The notes: generated by a model not told the origin, from the sequence alone. A stretch of DNA of 64,000 nucleotides from JBBDYD01 sp040901865 (GCA_040901865.1 JBBDYD010000191.1:1-64000), one strand, 5' to 3'; counted from the first letter of the stretch, positions 44,674-53,938 are shown. A program made the numbers and translations.

Positions 44674-47499
44674 TCACAGGTCAACTCGCACGCCGAGGCG
44701 CATTTGCCGGGGTGTTCCCCAGTTTCCGGGAGTTCCGAGGCGGTATCGATATCCATCCACCGCTTCCTGTCCCTCTGCGGCCGCGTACGCCTGGCCGTCC
44801 GTTGTTCTGAAATATCCGTCATCATCCGGCAGGCCGGTTTGATTGTAGACAAACGTGACGTTCTTCGCGTTGGTCAGATTCAGCATCCACAGGTAGATAT
44901 TCAGATTCGTGGTGCCAAAGGTGAAGGTTTTGTCGATCTTCAGATCGAGCTGGAAGTTCCAGGGCGAGTACGATTGATTCATCGCCGCTACCGGTTGTTC
45001 CCAGCCGGGTCCAAAAAGAATCGTTGTGGCACGTGCAGGGGTGTAGGGTCGCCCGCTTCCAAAGGTCAACAACAGATTTGCACCAACCTGCTCGAGGGGC
45101 TTCATATCAAACATGGTTGGCCCGTCTCCGACTTCTGTACGGAAGTCGAAGTTGATGCTGCCGGTATGTCGCTGATCGAAATCCAGGGGCGACACGTAGG
45201 TCGGAAAGTTCGTTCCGAGCCATGCGATATTAAAGTTCGTATTTGCGGCGGAACCCGTTCCCGAGGCATATTGCAGTGTGTAGTTGACCGTTGCAGAGAC
45301 CCGGTTGGTGCGGCGAAGCGCGAACGCCAGGGTGAGTCCCTTGACCGTCCCGAAGTCACCGTTGGTGAATTGAGCATACGACACCGGAGTTGCAAACACC
45401 GTGCGAAGCTGAACGAGATCGCTGATGTCTTTGTAGTAGGTCGTAATGTCAAGACTCGCGTTCTGCCCGAGCTGCTGACTGAACCCGATCTCATATGTGA
45501 TTGTCTTCTCGGGTTTCAGACTTGGATTTCCTACCGTCACGAAGTTTCCGGCGGTCAGTTGCTGTACTAACTGCGTGGTGCTGGTATAGAGCCTGTTCAA
45601 CTCGACATGCTGAATAAAATGCCCGTACTGCGCATGGAAGACCGTTTGATCTGTGACGGGGAAGGAGAAACCGAACCTGGGGCTGATGGTGGTGCTTGCT
45701 TCACCTGCCTCATAGTTGTCTTCCGCAATTGTCTGGTAGTTTCCTGCCGAGACTATGCGAATATTGGTCGGATCCTTCAAACGATCCACGTTAGCGTTGA
45801 TGTAATCCCACCGCAATCCGATGTTCAGAACGAGGTCCGGGAGCTCGATCTTGTCCTGGGCATAGATGGCAGCGATGATGGGATGAGGTGCGCTGTTACG
45901 ACTGCCGTCGTCAAGGAACGTTTTGCGTCCTTTGGCAACACCATCCACCGCCATACCGATATTGTCGGTGTAAGCATTCCGGAGGAGCTCCTCGCGGGTG
46001 AATGTCGGACTGGTGGATTGAACCTGTGCGAACCGCGCGGTGGAGGTCGTCCAGTACCGAATCGTGTTGTATCGATATTCGCCGCCGACCTTCAGGAGAT
46101 TCGTCTGGTCAAACTGATGGGTGAAATCGACCTTTGCACTGAGGTAGGAAGACCGATTGTAGGTGTAACCGAAATTGACGAATCCCGGCCCGGCAAAAAG
46201 ATTGTGAAACAGATTTGCAGGGTTGCGGCCTGGTCCGCTGAGGACAGGATTCTTTGTAGTATCTCCATACGATTCTATGTCGTCGAACCATATGGGATCA
46301 CCCTGTTCCGTTTCGGTCTGAAACCAGCTCGCCATGACACTGTAGAATGTGGAGGCACCCAGCGTGTGTGTTGCCTTGCCGTAATAGGCATGGGTCGCGC
46401 GCTCACGCTCTTGATTCCGGTCGGCATTGTAAACGGAGTTATACTGGCTGAAGACGCGATCATTCAGGAAATTGGTGAACCCGCCTACTCTGATGTTCAT
46501 GGGTTTGTAATCCCAAATGAGGTTGGAATTCAACGTAAATTCTTTGGAAGTATTATCGGGGAGATAATACTTCCGCCCTACTGTTGGGCTTCCATCAAGT
46601 GCATAGGTGTACTCAGACCCGATGTGGAATCGCAGCGATTGACCGGCAAAAGGAATTGGTCCGCCTGCGGAAACGTGGAACGTCGATGTTCCGTACGAAC
46701 GGAAACCATTCGGTCCCTGCAACCCATCTTTGATGCGCTGCATTGGGTTGGATGACGCTTCCCGGTGGTAGAACATCTCGTCCGAGATCACGCCCAGCGA
46801 AAGAGTATACTTGGCGGTTCCGCCTTTGGTGGTAGCGCTGACGAGACCCGCATTGGCAAACCCGTACTCGGCGCTGAATCCGCCTGCCTGGTAGGTCACC
46901 TCTTCGATGGATTCATTGACCACCGCTCCTGCGTTGGCGCTGTTGAACTGATTGTTCACGATCATGCCGTCAATAAAATAGGCCACTTCGTCGGATCGGC
47001 CGCCGCGGACATACAGACTGTTGCCAAGTTTCACGATTCCCGGCTGAAGAGCAATAACGTCCAGGTAACCGCGGGTCGGAATGTTCTTTATGTCTTCCGC
47101 ACGCACGGTCATGATGGCGTTGGTCGCGTTCTTATTGACGAGAGGCCTGTCGGCAACGATCTCGATCTCGGGAACCGCGATGACTTCACTCGCAAGCGGG
47201 ACGTTGAGTTCCGTCGTCAATTCCGAAGTAACAATGAGGTTGCTGATATTCACCGTCTGGTAACCGATGAAACTCACGCGCAGCGTATAACTTCCGGGCC
47301 GCACGTTCAGAATGAAATAATTCCCGTCAATGTCTGTGGCGGATCCTAACGTCGTCCCCACGATAATGACATTGGCGCCGATGAGAGCTTCACCGGACTG
47401 GGAATCTGTGACCTTGCCTGCGATCTTTCCCGACCCCTGCGCAAGCGCAAGCGAGGTGCAGAGAATGGCAAGAGAAAGAATGGAAAGGAAACGGTTCAT
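44674..47499 (-). CDS. TonB-dependent receptor with carboxypeptidase-like regulatory domain
   Basis: A 941-residue outer-membrane receptor. Signal peptide 1-20 (ending LALAQ); CarboxypepD_reg-like domain about 24-105 (GKIAGKVTDSQSGEALIGANV); plug about 115-230 with SLYVRGGRSDEVAYFIDGM; the rest is a beta-barrel ending RQMRLGVRVDL. The ATG at 47499 has an AGGAAGG site. The N-terminus resembles SusC-type proteins, but no SusD lipoprotein is present; instead its neighbour is the type IX-sorted protein, a possible functional substitute. Likely imports or handles a large ligand. Confidence 0.9.
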   Translation of the reverse strand: MNRFLSILSLAILCTSLALAQGSGKIAGKVTDSQSGEALIGANVIIVGTTLGSATDIDGNYFILNVRPGSYTLRVSFIGYQTVNISNLIVTSELTTELNVPLASEVIAVPEIEIVADRPLVNKNATNAIMTVRAEDIKNIPTRGYLDVIALQPGIVKLGNSLYVRGGRSDEVAYFIDGMIVNNQFNSANAGAVVNESIEEVTYQAGGFSAEYGFANAGLVSATTKGGTAKYTLSLGVISDEMFYHREASSNPMQRIKDGLQGPNGFRSYGTSTFHVSAGGPIPFAGQSLRFHIGSEYTYALDGSPTVGRKYYLPDNTSKEFTLNSNLIWDYKPMNIRVGGFTNFLNDRVFSQYNSVYNADRNQERERATHAYYGKATHTLGASTFYSVMASWFQTETEQGDPIWFDDIESYGDTTKNPVLSGPGRNPANLFHNLFAGPGFVNFGYTYNRSSYLSAKVDFTHQFDQTNLLKVGGEYRYNTIRYWTTSTARFAQVQSTSPTFTREELLRNAYTDNIGMAVDGVAKGRKTFLDDGSRNSAPHPIIAAIYAQDKIELPDLVLNIGLRWDYINANVDRLKDPTNIRIVSAGNYQTIAEDNYEAGEASTTISPRFGFSFPVTDQTVFHAQYGHFIQHVELNRLYTSTTQLVQQLTAGNFVTVGNPSLKPEKTITYEIGFSQQLGQNASLDITTYYKDISDLVQLRTVFATPVSYAQFTNGDFGTVKGLTLAFALRRTNRVSATVNYTLQYASGTGSAANTNFNIAWLGTNFPTYVSPLDFDQRHTGSINFDFRTEVGDGPTMFDMKPLEQVGANLLLTFGSGRPYTPARATTILFGPGWEQPVAAMNQSYSPWNFQLDLKIDKTFTFGTTNLNIYLWMLNLTNAKNVTFVYNQTGLPDDDGYFRTTDGQAYAAAEGQEAVDGYRYRLGTPGNWGTPRQMRLGVRVDL

Positions 47500-47902
47500 G
47501 GTGATATCCTTCCTGGGTGATGAGAAACAAATAAATTCGTTGACATTGTACCTGTCCTGCCGTTTGTCCGTATCGGAAAGCAGAAAAACAGGAATCATTT
47601 GCAATGATTGATGAAAGAAGGATGATGCGCGCTTGTCGTAACAACATCCGTACCCTTCGCTGATTGTTGAAAGGGCGGATTTTCAATGGAAATCGACTCC
47701 GCAAAAAATCGGATTGTAAGTTTCGAGAATGGCCGCATGAACATTTCTTTTCATAATTTAATACCGCCTCCTGTTTTCGCATTCCAATTTGTGACGAGGC
47801 ACAGTTGAGTGTGATGAACGGAGCGAGTCAGCAAAGATTCTCGGAATGGTTACATTCATTGTGTAGAAAAAATGAATAGTTCTGCACCTTATCCCGTGAC
47901 AA
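47500..47902. other. gene-free region upstream of the receptor gene
   Basis: About 400 nt with no convincing gene. It must contain the promoter of the minus-strand receptor. Two short perfect inverted repeats are present: AATCATT/AATGATT (47593-47609, 3-base spacer) and ATTCATT/AATGAAT (47854-47877, 10-base spacer), possible protein-binding sites. No convincing promoter boxes were seen. Confidence 0.5.
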
Positions 47903-48124
47903 ATGGTTAAATACGCAACGCGTAAAGAACTTCTCAAGTTTGATAAAGACTGTCCCGTGGAATTCCCTCCTAATTTGATGTACCTTTCAAAATTGGACAA
48001 CCATCGTGACCCCCTCCTTGGAGGCTTCCGCAAAACCAGCGAGGTGATCATGTGGAAACGTAATCAGGTAGTCATGTGGGTTGAGGTTGAGTCTCTCGAC
48101 TATTCGATGATCTACAATCAGTGA
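47903..48124 (+). CDS. possible 73-residue hypothetical protein
   Basis: Small open frame with normal codon use and protein-like composition (CPVEFPPNLMYLSKLD, RDPLLGGF, MWKRNQVVMWVEVES). No strong ribosome site precedes the ATG and I do not recognise the product. If real it would be a soluble protein of unknown role; otherwise the intergenic region extends to 48293. Confidence 0.4.
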   Translation: MVKYATRKELLKFDKDCPVEFPPNLMYLSKLDNHRDPLLGGFRKTSEVIMWKRNQVVMWVEVESLDYSMIYNQ

Positions 48125-48293
48125 TTCCATGGTTATTTTCTTACTATTCACCACGCCTTTCATCTGTCCAGTCTTTACTTTTCGGGAAGATTTGTCTATG
48201 CTCAGGAGAGGCGATGATTTTTTGAACAGCCTGCCGCAACTGAACCCCGAAACATCCGTAAACTCATTGTCTATTTTTTTCAGAGGAGATTGT

Positions 48294-49655
48294 ATGAAAC
48301 GACTTTTGCTGGTCCTTTTCCTTCCCCTGGCGCTTCTCCGGGCTCAGGAAGTGAGTTTGAGCGTTCCGTACGAAAGAATGGAACTCCGAAACGGTCTGAA
48401 TGTTATTTTGCACGAAGACCATACAATCCCGAGGGTTTCTGTGAACATGTGGTATCATGTGGGTTCTGGTCATGAGAAACCCGGAAGAACCGGGTTCGCT
48501 CACTTATTTGAACATATCATGTTTGAAGGATCGGGAAACGTGCCGGAAGGGATGTTTGATGTGTGGCTCGAAGCGGCAGGAGGTGACAACAACGGATCGA
48601 CAAACGGGGATCGGACAAACTACTATGAAAACATGCCCGGGAATGCTCTTGAGCTCGCCCTCTTCCTCGAATCAGACAGGATGGGGTACCTCCTGGATGC
48701 CATGTCGCCCCAAAAAGTCGACGGTCAACGAGATGTCGTAAAGAACGAACGCCGGCAACGGTATGAAAATCAACCGTACGGAATGGTGTGGATTGTTATG
48801 GCACAAAACATCTATCCCAAAGACCATCCGTATTCGTGGCCAACCATCGGATCGATGGCAGACTTGTCGGCTGCCAGTTATGAAGACGTGGTGGAATTTT
48901 TCAAGAAGTATTATGTGCCAAACAACACAAGCATGGTGATTGCCGGCGATATCAACGTGGAACAGACCAAGAAATTGGTAACGAAATGGTTTGATGAGAT
49001 TCCGGCGGGAAAACCAAATGAGCCGATTGATCCCCCGGCCTCTTCGATAACGTCGGAAAAACGTCTCATGATGGAAGACCGCGTTCAACTTCCACGGTTC
49101 TACATGTCCTGGCTGACACCACCCTTGCTTACACCCGGCGATGCTGAAATGGACATTCTTGCAAACATCCTGGCCGGCGGCAAGAATTCGAGACTCCATA
49201 AAAGATTGGTCTATGATTTACAGATTGCGCAGGATGTTTCGGCATTTCAATCCTCCGCTTCACTTTCTTCGTCCTTCTGGGTCATCGCCACTGCCAGGGC
49301 TGGTCATACTCTCGCGGAGCTGGAGACAGTCATCCAGGAGGAAATCAATCGTTTGAAGGTCGATGGGCCGACAGACCGGGAGGTACAGAGGGCAATAAAC
49401 CAGTTTGAAGCAGCCTTTCTCGATGGCCTCGAAACCTCGGCCGGCAAGGCCGATCAATTGAACAACTATTTTGTCAGAACGGGAAACCCGGACTATTTCA
49501 ACGAGGATCTTGCCCGCTATAAAGCTGTCCGGCGAAACGATGTTCAGGCGATGGCACGGTCGTTCCTGCCCGACGGCGCGCGCGTGGTCCTGAGTATTGT
49601 CCCGCAGGGGAAAAAGGATCTTTCAGCCGCGGCGAGTATGGAGGTGAAACCATGA
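48294..49655 (+). CDS. M16 family zinc metallopeptidase, catalytic subunit, second pair
   Basis: A 453-residue exported protease. The ATG at 48294 follows AGAGGAG and yields a signal peptide (1-17, ending LLRAQ); an upstream ATG at 48129 is rejected because it would bury the signal peptide. The zinc site is complete: His70-LFE-His74 in GFAHLFEHIMFEG and the distal Glu in KNERRQRYENQ. ATGA overlap with the next gene, which encodes a non-catalytic partner. It differs clearly from the copy at 23126 and is not a recent duplicate. Confidence 0.93.
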   Translation: MKRLLLVLFLPLALLRAQEVSLSVPYERMELRNGLNVILHEDHTIPRVSVNMWYHVGSGHEKPGRTGFAHLFEHIMFEGSGNVPEGMFDVWLEAAGGDNNGSTNGDRTNYYENMPGNALELALFLESDRMGYLLDAMSPQKVDGQRDVVKNERRQRYENQPYGMVWIVMAQNIYPKDHPYSWPTIGSMADLSAASYEDVVEFFKKYYVPNNTSMVIAGDINVEQTKKLVTKWFDEIPAGKPNEPIDPPASSITSEKRLMMEDRVQLPRFYMSWLTPPLLTPGDAEMDILANILAGGKNSRLHKRLVYDLQIAQDVSAFQSSASLSSSFWVIATARAGHTLAELETVIQEEINRLKVDGPTDREVQRAINQFEAAFLDGLETSAGKADQLNNYFVRTGNPDYFNEDLARYKAVRRNDVQAMARSFLPDGARVVLSIVPQGKKDLSAAASMEVKP

Positions 49656-51139
49656 ATCAGTCAATACAGTGGAAGAAGAAAAAGGATTGCGGGATGATCA
49701 AGAGAATGGTAAACCTCGTGGTTCTATTGTTGATAATGAGCGGAGGAGCGGTCGGCCAAAAGCCCGACCGGACTTCTCCGCCGTCGCTGGGGAATCCGGG
49801 TACGCTGAGCTTACCTGCAATTCAGAAATTCAAGCTCTCAAACGGTCTTCCCGTCGTGCTGATGGAGAAACGGGGGGTTCCTGTCGTGCAGATCAATGTA
49901 CTCGTGAAAACCGGCTCTGCAATGGAGCCAACGGACAAGTCCGGAGTTGCAAGCATGACGGCGGCCATGCTCGACGAAGGTGCGGGTACGCACTCTGCGT
50001 TGGAATTGGCTGACGCGATTGATTTCCTCGGCGCCAGGATTACCACGAGCTCCGGTCAACACACGAGCGCCATAGCCCTGCATACACCGGTGTCCAAGCT
50101 CGACGCGGCCCTTGCTCTGATGGGCGATATCGCCATACGGCCGACATTTCCCGCTGAAGAACTTGACCGTTTGCGGAAAGAGCGGATGACGACCCTGGTG
50201 CAATGGCACGACCAGCCGGGGACCATCGCATCAGTTGCCTTTAGCCAGACACTCTATGGTTCCCGACATCCCTATGGTGTACCTTCGATCGGAAACGAAC
50301 AATCGCTTCGGGCAATGAAAGCGACGGATCTCAAGCGTTTCCATGAAGCAAATTACAACCCCAACAATGTCACGCTTATTGTGGTTGGAGATGTCCGGAA
50401 ATCGGATATTCTGAAGAAGCTCGAATCAGTGTTCGGCGTATGGAAGGGAAGAACCACCGGTTCGGTGAATTGGCCCGACGCAGCCCAGGTGGAGCGAAGG
50501 ATCATCTATCTTATCGATAAACCGGACGCAGCGCAATCCGAAATCCGCATTGGACGAATCGGCGTTTCGCGCATGACCGAAGATTATTTTCCGCTTGTCG
50601 TCATGAACACGATTCTCGGCGGATCGTTTACATCGAGGTTGAACCAAAACCTGCGCGAAACCCATGGATACTCTTACGGGGCCGGGTCCTTTTTTGACAT
50701 GCGCCCCCTCCCGGGACCGTTCATGGCATATTCTGCCGTACAGACAAACGTGACGGACAGCGCATTGGCGGAGTTCTTCAAGGAATTTAGGAACATGCAG
50801 AAATCATTGCCGGATGAGGAATTCGAAAAGGCGAAGAACTATATCGCCCTTGGTTATCCGGACAATTTCGAATCAGTAAGTCAGATCGCGGGGATGCTTG
50901 CGGAGATGATCACGTTTAATCTTCCGGACAACTATTTTAACACATACGTGAACAAGGTCCTTGCAGTCAAAAAAGCGGATGTTGAGCGCGTGGCTCGGGA
51001 GTACGTTTTGCAGGATAAAATGGCAGTGATTGTGGTGGGAGACAGAGCGGTGATAGAAAAGGGAATACGGGGACTGAACCTCGGAACGGTGCAAGTGAGA
51101 TCGATTGAAGACATTCTTGGAAAACCACCGAAGTTGTAG
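49652..51139 (+). CDS. M16 family peptidase-like protein, non-catalytic partner, second pair
   Basis: A 495-residue protein paired with the preceding catalytic subunit. The position of HxxEH is taken by SMTAA (before MLDEGAGT), so it lacks the zinc site; the C-terminal domain keeps GGSFTSRLNQNLRETHGYSYGA with the Arg/Tyr substrate-binding elements. The ATG at 49652 overlaps the upstream stop; ATG 49694, which gives a cleaner signal peptide (MIKRMVNLVVLLLIMSGGA), is equally possible. The stop is 2 nt from the stop of convergent ychF, leaving no space for a terminator. Confidence 0.9.
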   Translation: MNQSIQWKKKKDCGMIKRMVNLVVLLLIMSGGAVGQKPDRTSPPSLGNPGTLSLPAIQKFKLSNGLPVVLMEKRGVPVVQINVLVKTGSAMEPTDKSGVASMTAAMLDEGAGTHSALELADAIDFLGARITTSSGQHTSAIALHTPVSKLDAALALMGDIAIRPTFPAEELDRLRKERMTTLVQWHDQPGTIASVAFSQTLYGSRHPYGVPSIGNEQSLRAMKATDLKRFHEANYNPNNVTLIVVGDVRKSDILKKLESVFGVWKGRTTGSVNWPDAAQVERRIIYLIDKPDAAQSEIRIGRIGVSRMTEDYFPLVVMNTILGGSFTSRLNQNLRETHGYSYGAGSFFDMRPLPGPFMAYSAVQTNVTDSALAEFFKEFRNMQKSLPDEEFEKAKNYIALGYPDNFESVSQIAGMLAEMITFNLPDNYFNTYVNKVLAVKKADVERVAREYVLQDKMAVIVVGDRAVIEKGIRGLNLGTVQVRSIEDILGKPPKL

Positions 51140-51141
51140 GC

Positions 51142-52239
51142 CTAGACGTTGAATCTGAAGAACACGATGTCACCATCCTGAAGGAGGTACTCGCGCCCCT
51201 CGACCCTCATAAGCCCGTTTTCTTTCACGGCGGATTCGGATCCAAGTCGGTCGAGGTCTGCAAACCGGATGATTTCGGCTCGGATGAATCCCTGCTCGAA
51301 ATCCGAATGGATGACGCCAGCCGCCTGCGGTGCCGCTGTTCCGCGCTCCAAGGTCCAGGCATGAACCTCCTTGGGACCTGCAGTAAAGAACGTTATGAGT
51401 CGAAGCAGATCATAGCCCTCCCGAATGACCTGGTTCAAACCGGACTCTTTGAGCCCCAACCCCTCCAAAAAATGACTCCGCTCTCCTTCTGGAAGCTCCG
51501 CCACTTCTGCTTCGACAGCCGCTGAAACCACGGCGACCTTTGCTCCCTCCTTTGCGGCAATTTCCCGGACTTGGTCGATATAGGGATTGGAGATCAGCAG
51601 ATCTTTTTCATGGACATTGCAGACGTACATGACGGGTTTACGAGTGAGGAGATGGAGATCCCGCATCCAGAGCGTCTCTTCTTCGTTCTGAACAGGAAGG
51701 TACCTCGCCAGTCTTCCCGTGGAAAGATGAGTGCGGACTTTCGAAAAAAAATCCGCCTCCTGTTTCGTTTTCTTATCACCGCTTTTTGCCCGCTTCTCCG
51801 CGTCTGAGAACTTCTTTTCAACCGTTTCAAGATCCTTGAGGATCAATTCCGTTTCGATGACTTCGATGTCCCGTTGGGGATTCACACTGCCATCCACATG
51901 GACGACATTCGGATCGTCAAAGCATCGCACCACGTGAGCAATGGCATCGACGTTTCGGATGTGGGAAAGAAACTGGTTGCCGAGACCTTCGCCCTTGCTG
52001 GCCCCTTTCACGAGTCCGGCGATATCAAGAAACTCAATGGTGGTTGGTACAATCTTCCCCGGCTTGAAGATATCGACAAGCCGACTAACTCGGTTGTCGG
52101 GAACCGTTACAACCCCAACATTGGGATCAATTGTGCAAAACGGGTAATTCGCAGCCTCGGCACCGGCGGCAGTGATTGCATTGAAAAGAGTGGATTTTCC
52201 CACATTCGGCAATCCAACAATTCCACAAGTAAATCCCAT
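51142..52239 (-). CDS. ychF: redox-regulated ATPase YchF (OLA1 family)
   Basis: Universally conserved P-loop protein of the Obg group that hydrolyses ATP rather than GTP and binds ribosomes. The 365-residue protein begins with GIVGLPNVGKSTLFNAI, then NYPFCTIDPNVGVV, DIAGLVKGASKGEGLGNQFL, the NXXE-type base-recognition motif NVHEKD, and a C-terminal TGS domain ending DGDIVFFRFNV. Its start region is divergent from the barrel gene at 52453. Confidence 0.96.
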   Translation of the reverse strand: MGFTCGIVGLPNVGKSTLFNAITAAGAEAANYPFCTIDPNVGVVTVPDNRVSRLVDIFKPGKIVPTTIEFLDIAGLVKGASKGEGLGNQFLSHIRNVDAIAHVVRCFDDPNVVHVDGSVNPQRDIEVIETELILKDLETVEKKFSDAEKRAKSGDKKTKQEADFFSKVRTHLSTGRLARYLPVQNEEETLWMRDLHLLTRKPVMYVCNVHEKDLLISNPYIDQVREIAAKEGAKVAVVSAAVEAEVAELPEGERSHFLEGLGLKESGLNQVIREGYDLLRLITFFTAGPKEVHAWTLERGTAAPQAAGVIHSDFEQGFIRAEIIRFADLDRLGSESAVKENGLMRVEGREYLLQDGDIVFFRFNV

Positions 52240-52373
52240 ATTTTAAAGGCTCTTATGTCGGTTGTTAAAGAAGTATTTTGAAAGACATGCTGTAAGTTAC
52301 TAAAAATTGTGCTATTTTCTAAAAGTCATCAAAATAGTCGAAAACAGGTTGTGACACTGCTCATGTGAACAAC

Positions 52374-52403
52374 TTGCGAATTAGTTTTCTGCGATTATAT
52401 TTG
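52374..52403 (+). promoter_or_regulatory. Bacteroidota-type promoter of the barrel gene
   Basis: TTG at 52374-52376 and TATATTTG at 52396-52403 with a 19-base spacer match the -33 TTG / -7 TAnnTTTG consensus of the Bacteroidota primary sigma factor, 50 nt before the start codon at 52453. As a sigma70 read it would be TTGCGA-N16-TATATT, also plausible. Confidence 0.55.
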
Positions 52404-52452
52404 TGTGTTCATGTAAATCCAATGAATTCACCAACATCCTGAAAGGATACTT

Positions 52453-53829
52453 ATGAAACAACTCTTTAGTGTTCTCTTGATCGTTCTGGTCATCGGAATG
52501 GCGGAAGCTCAGGAGAAGCCAAAGGCGGTCAGTGGAGGTCTTGGTCGGACAACGGCCCTTGGCGGAAGTCCTTATAATCCGTATGTCCAGGATTACACCG
52601 ATGTTTTCACCAATCCTGCCTATGCGGCATGGAACAAGGATCTTCTCTTTGGAGAGCTTGGAAACAGCTTTGCAAACCAGTATGTCGCACCGGGTCAATA
52701 TGCTGCCTATATACTGGGTTTGGGAAATTTGGCTCTCGGTGTAGCCATCGGGAAGCGCGAAGGCCCCATGTTTGCGGAAAACGCGTATGGTACGGGGATA
52801 TTTGCCTGGTCGGACTATATGATCCCTTCCATTAATGCAAATACTCCCGTGGCAACTGGTGAGCCGCTTGCGCCCGTTCAGGTCTTTGGTGCATTCAAAG
52901 CAGGGTCGCTCACGATTGGTGCGGGACTCTACAGGTCGTGGTGGAGTTTTCTCGATGATGGGACCGGTTCGATGGGTGCTTTGCAAAAATTGGAGATTTC
53001 GAACAACCAGACAGGATTCAAGGGCGGCATTCTCCTTGAGCTCACCCCAAGCGTTCTTGTCGATGCAGGCGTTCTCTTTCGCATCAATTCTTCTTCTGGC
53101 GATTTCACTGATGGAAATGCGGGAGCCAATCCAACGGCACAGGCCTACAGTGCAACGGGAACGGAGATCGGTGTCAACGGAAGGATCTTCATGAAGTTTT
53201 CCGACAAACTGACCCTGGTCCCACAGGTTCGGTTTGCGACGTTTGGATATCAACCGGAACTGAAGGATAATACGACTCCGGCCCCCCCAACCCCGGTGAA
53301 TAATAAGCCGAACGATTACGGTCGCACGGAATTCGAAGTCGGCATTGGTGCTAATTCATCGTTTGACGGCGGATGGGTCACGGTGGGTGTTGCGGTTCAA
53401 AGCATCTCGCTTTCGAACGATGTTACTACACAGCCGGGTGGTGCGGGGACTCCTTTGCAGACGACAAAAAGCACCATGAGTTGGTTCGATCTGCCGAAGT
53501 TCAACGTCGGTGCGGAATTTGACCTGCTTTCGTGGATGAAAGGCCGGCTTGGATATTTTAAGCGTCTTTCCTCGATGAGCACAACGACTGAACCACCGTC
53601 TCCGGGCCAGAAAACAGAAACCAGCACGTCGCAGGAACCCGGCTATATTCCCTCCCTGGGTTTCTCCGGTGCTCAACAGCAGGTTTCCTTGGGTCTGGGC
53701 ATCATACTCAACAGAATTTCCATTGATGGATATGTTGGTGAACGCGTTCTGGCAGCAGGTACATGGCTTCTGAGCGGCCGCGCGCAGGATATTTTTGGCG
53801 TGCTATCGATCAGCGTAAAGTTCAACTGA
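52453..53829 (+). CDS. outer-membrane beta-barrel protein (PorV/FadL-like)
   Basis: A 458-residue exported barrel. Signal peptide 1-20 (ending AEAQE); the N-terminus GGLGRTTALGGSPYN followed by YTDVFTNPAYAAWN is the FadL/PorV-type opening (small residues, then NPA). Regular amphipathic strands follow, with flexible Pro/Thr-rich loops (TPAPPTPVNN, TTEPPSPGQKTETSTSQ), and the protein ends DIFGVLSISVKFN with a terminal aromatic. AAAGGA ribosome site. Function unknown; a pore or a type IX accessory component is possible. A strong terminator follows. Confidence 0.75.
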   Translation: MKQLFSVLLIVLVIGMAEAQEKPKAVSGGLGRTTALGGSPYNPYVQDYTDVFTNPAYAAWNKDLLFGELGNSFANQYVAPGQYAAYILGLGNLALGVAIGKREGPMFAENAYGTGIFAWSDYMIPSINANTPVATGEPLAPVQVFGAFKAGSLTIGAGLYRSWWSFLDDGTGSMGALQKLEISNNQTGFKGGILLELTPSVLVDAGVLFRINSSSGDFTDGNAGANPTAQAYSATGTEIGVNGRIFMKFSDKLTLVPQVRFATFGYQPELKDNTTPAPPTPVNNKPNDYGRTEFEVGIGANSSFDGGWVTVGVAVQSISLSNDVTTQPGGAGTPLQTTKSTMSWFDLPKFNVGAEFDLLSWMKGRLGYFKRLSSMSTTTEPPSPGQKTETSTSQEPGYIPSLGFSGAQQQVSLGLGIILNRISIDGYVGERVLAAGTWLLSGRAQDIFGVLSISVKFN

Positions 53830-53855
53830 TTTTCCGGTTTTTCCGGAGTCAAAGG

Positions 53856-53883
53856 CGCCCCGAGCAATCGGGGCGTTTTTTTT
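53856..53883 (+). terminator. intrinsic terminator of the barrel gene
   Basis: CGCCCCGA (53856-53863), loop GCAA, TCGGGGCG (53868-53875), then eight T. It insulates the arginine operon from upstream transcription. Confidence 0.92.
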
Positions 53884-53904
53884 GTCCCTCCACAAAATAC
53901 TCCT

Positions 53905-53938
53905 TGCATATTTATGCACATAAATGCATATTTATGCA
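53905..53938 (+). promoter_or_regulatory. tandem palindromes, probable ArgR operator
   Basis: Two identical 14-base palindromes TGCATATTTATGCA (53905-53918 and 53925-53938), centres 20 bp apart, overlap the argC initiation region. Paired ARG boxes about two helical turns apart are what hexameric ArgR binds in E. coli and Bacillus (core TGAAT-N4-ATTCA). Here the core would be TGCAT-N4-ATGCA. The operon encodes its own ArgR, which supports the reading. Confidence 0.72.

Noticed and set aside
45607..46755. Long plus-strand open frame opposite the TonB-dependent receptor gene
   Set aside because: The minus-strand product is a full receptor with signal peptide, plug and barrel; the opposite frame has no recognisable features.
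44674..47499. A SusC/SusD polysaccharide utilisation locus
   Set aside because: No SusD-type lipoprotein and no glycoside hydrolase gene is adjacent; only the receptor shares SusC-like features.
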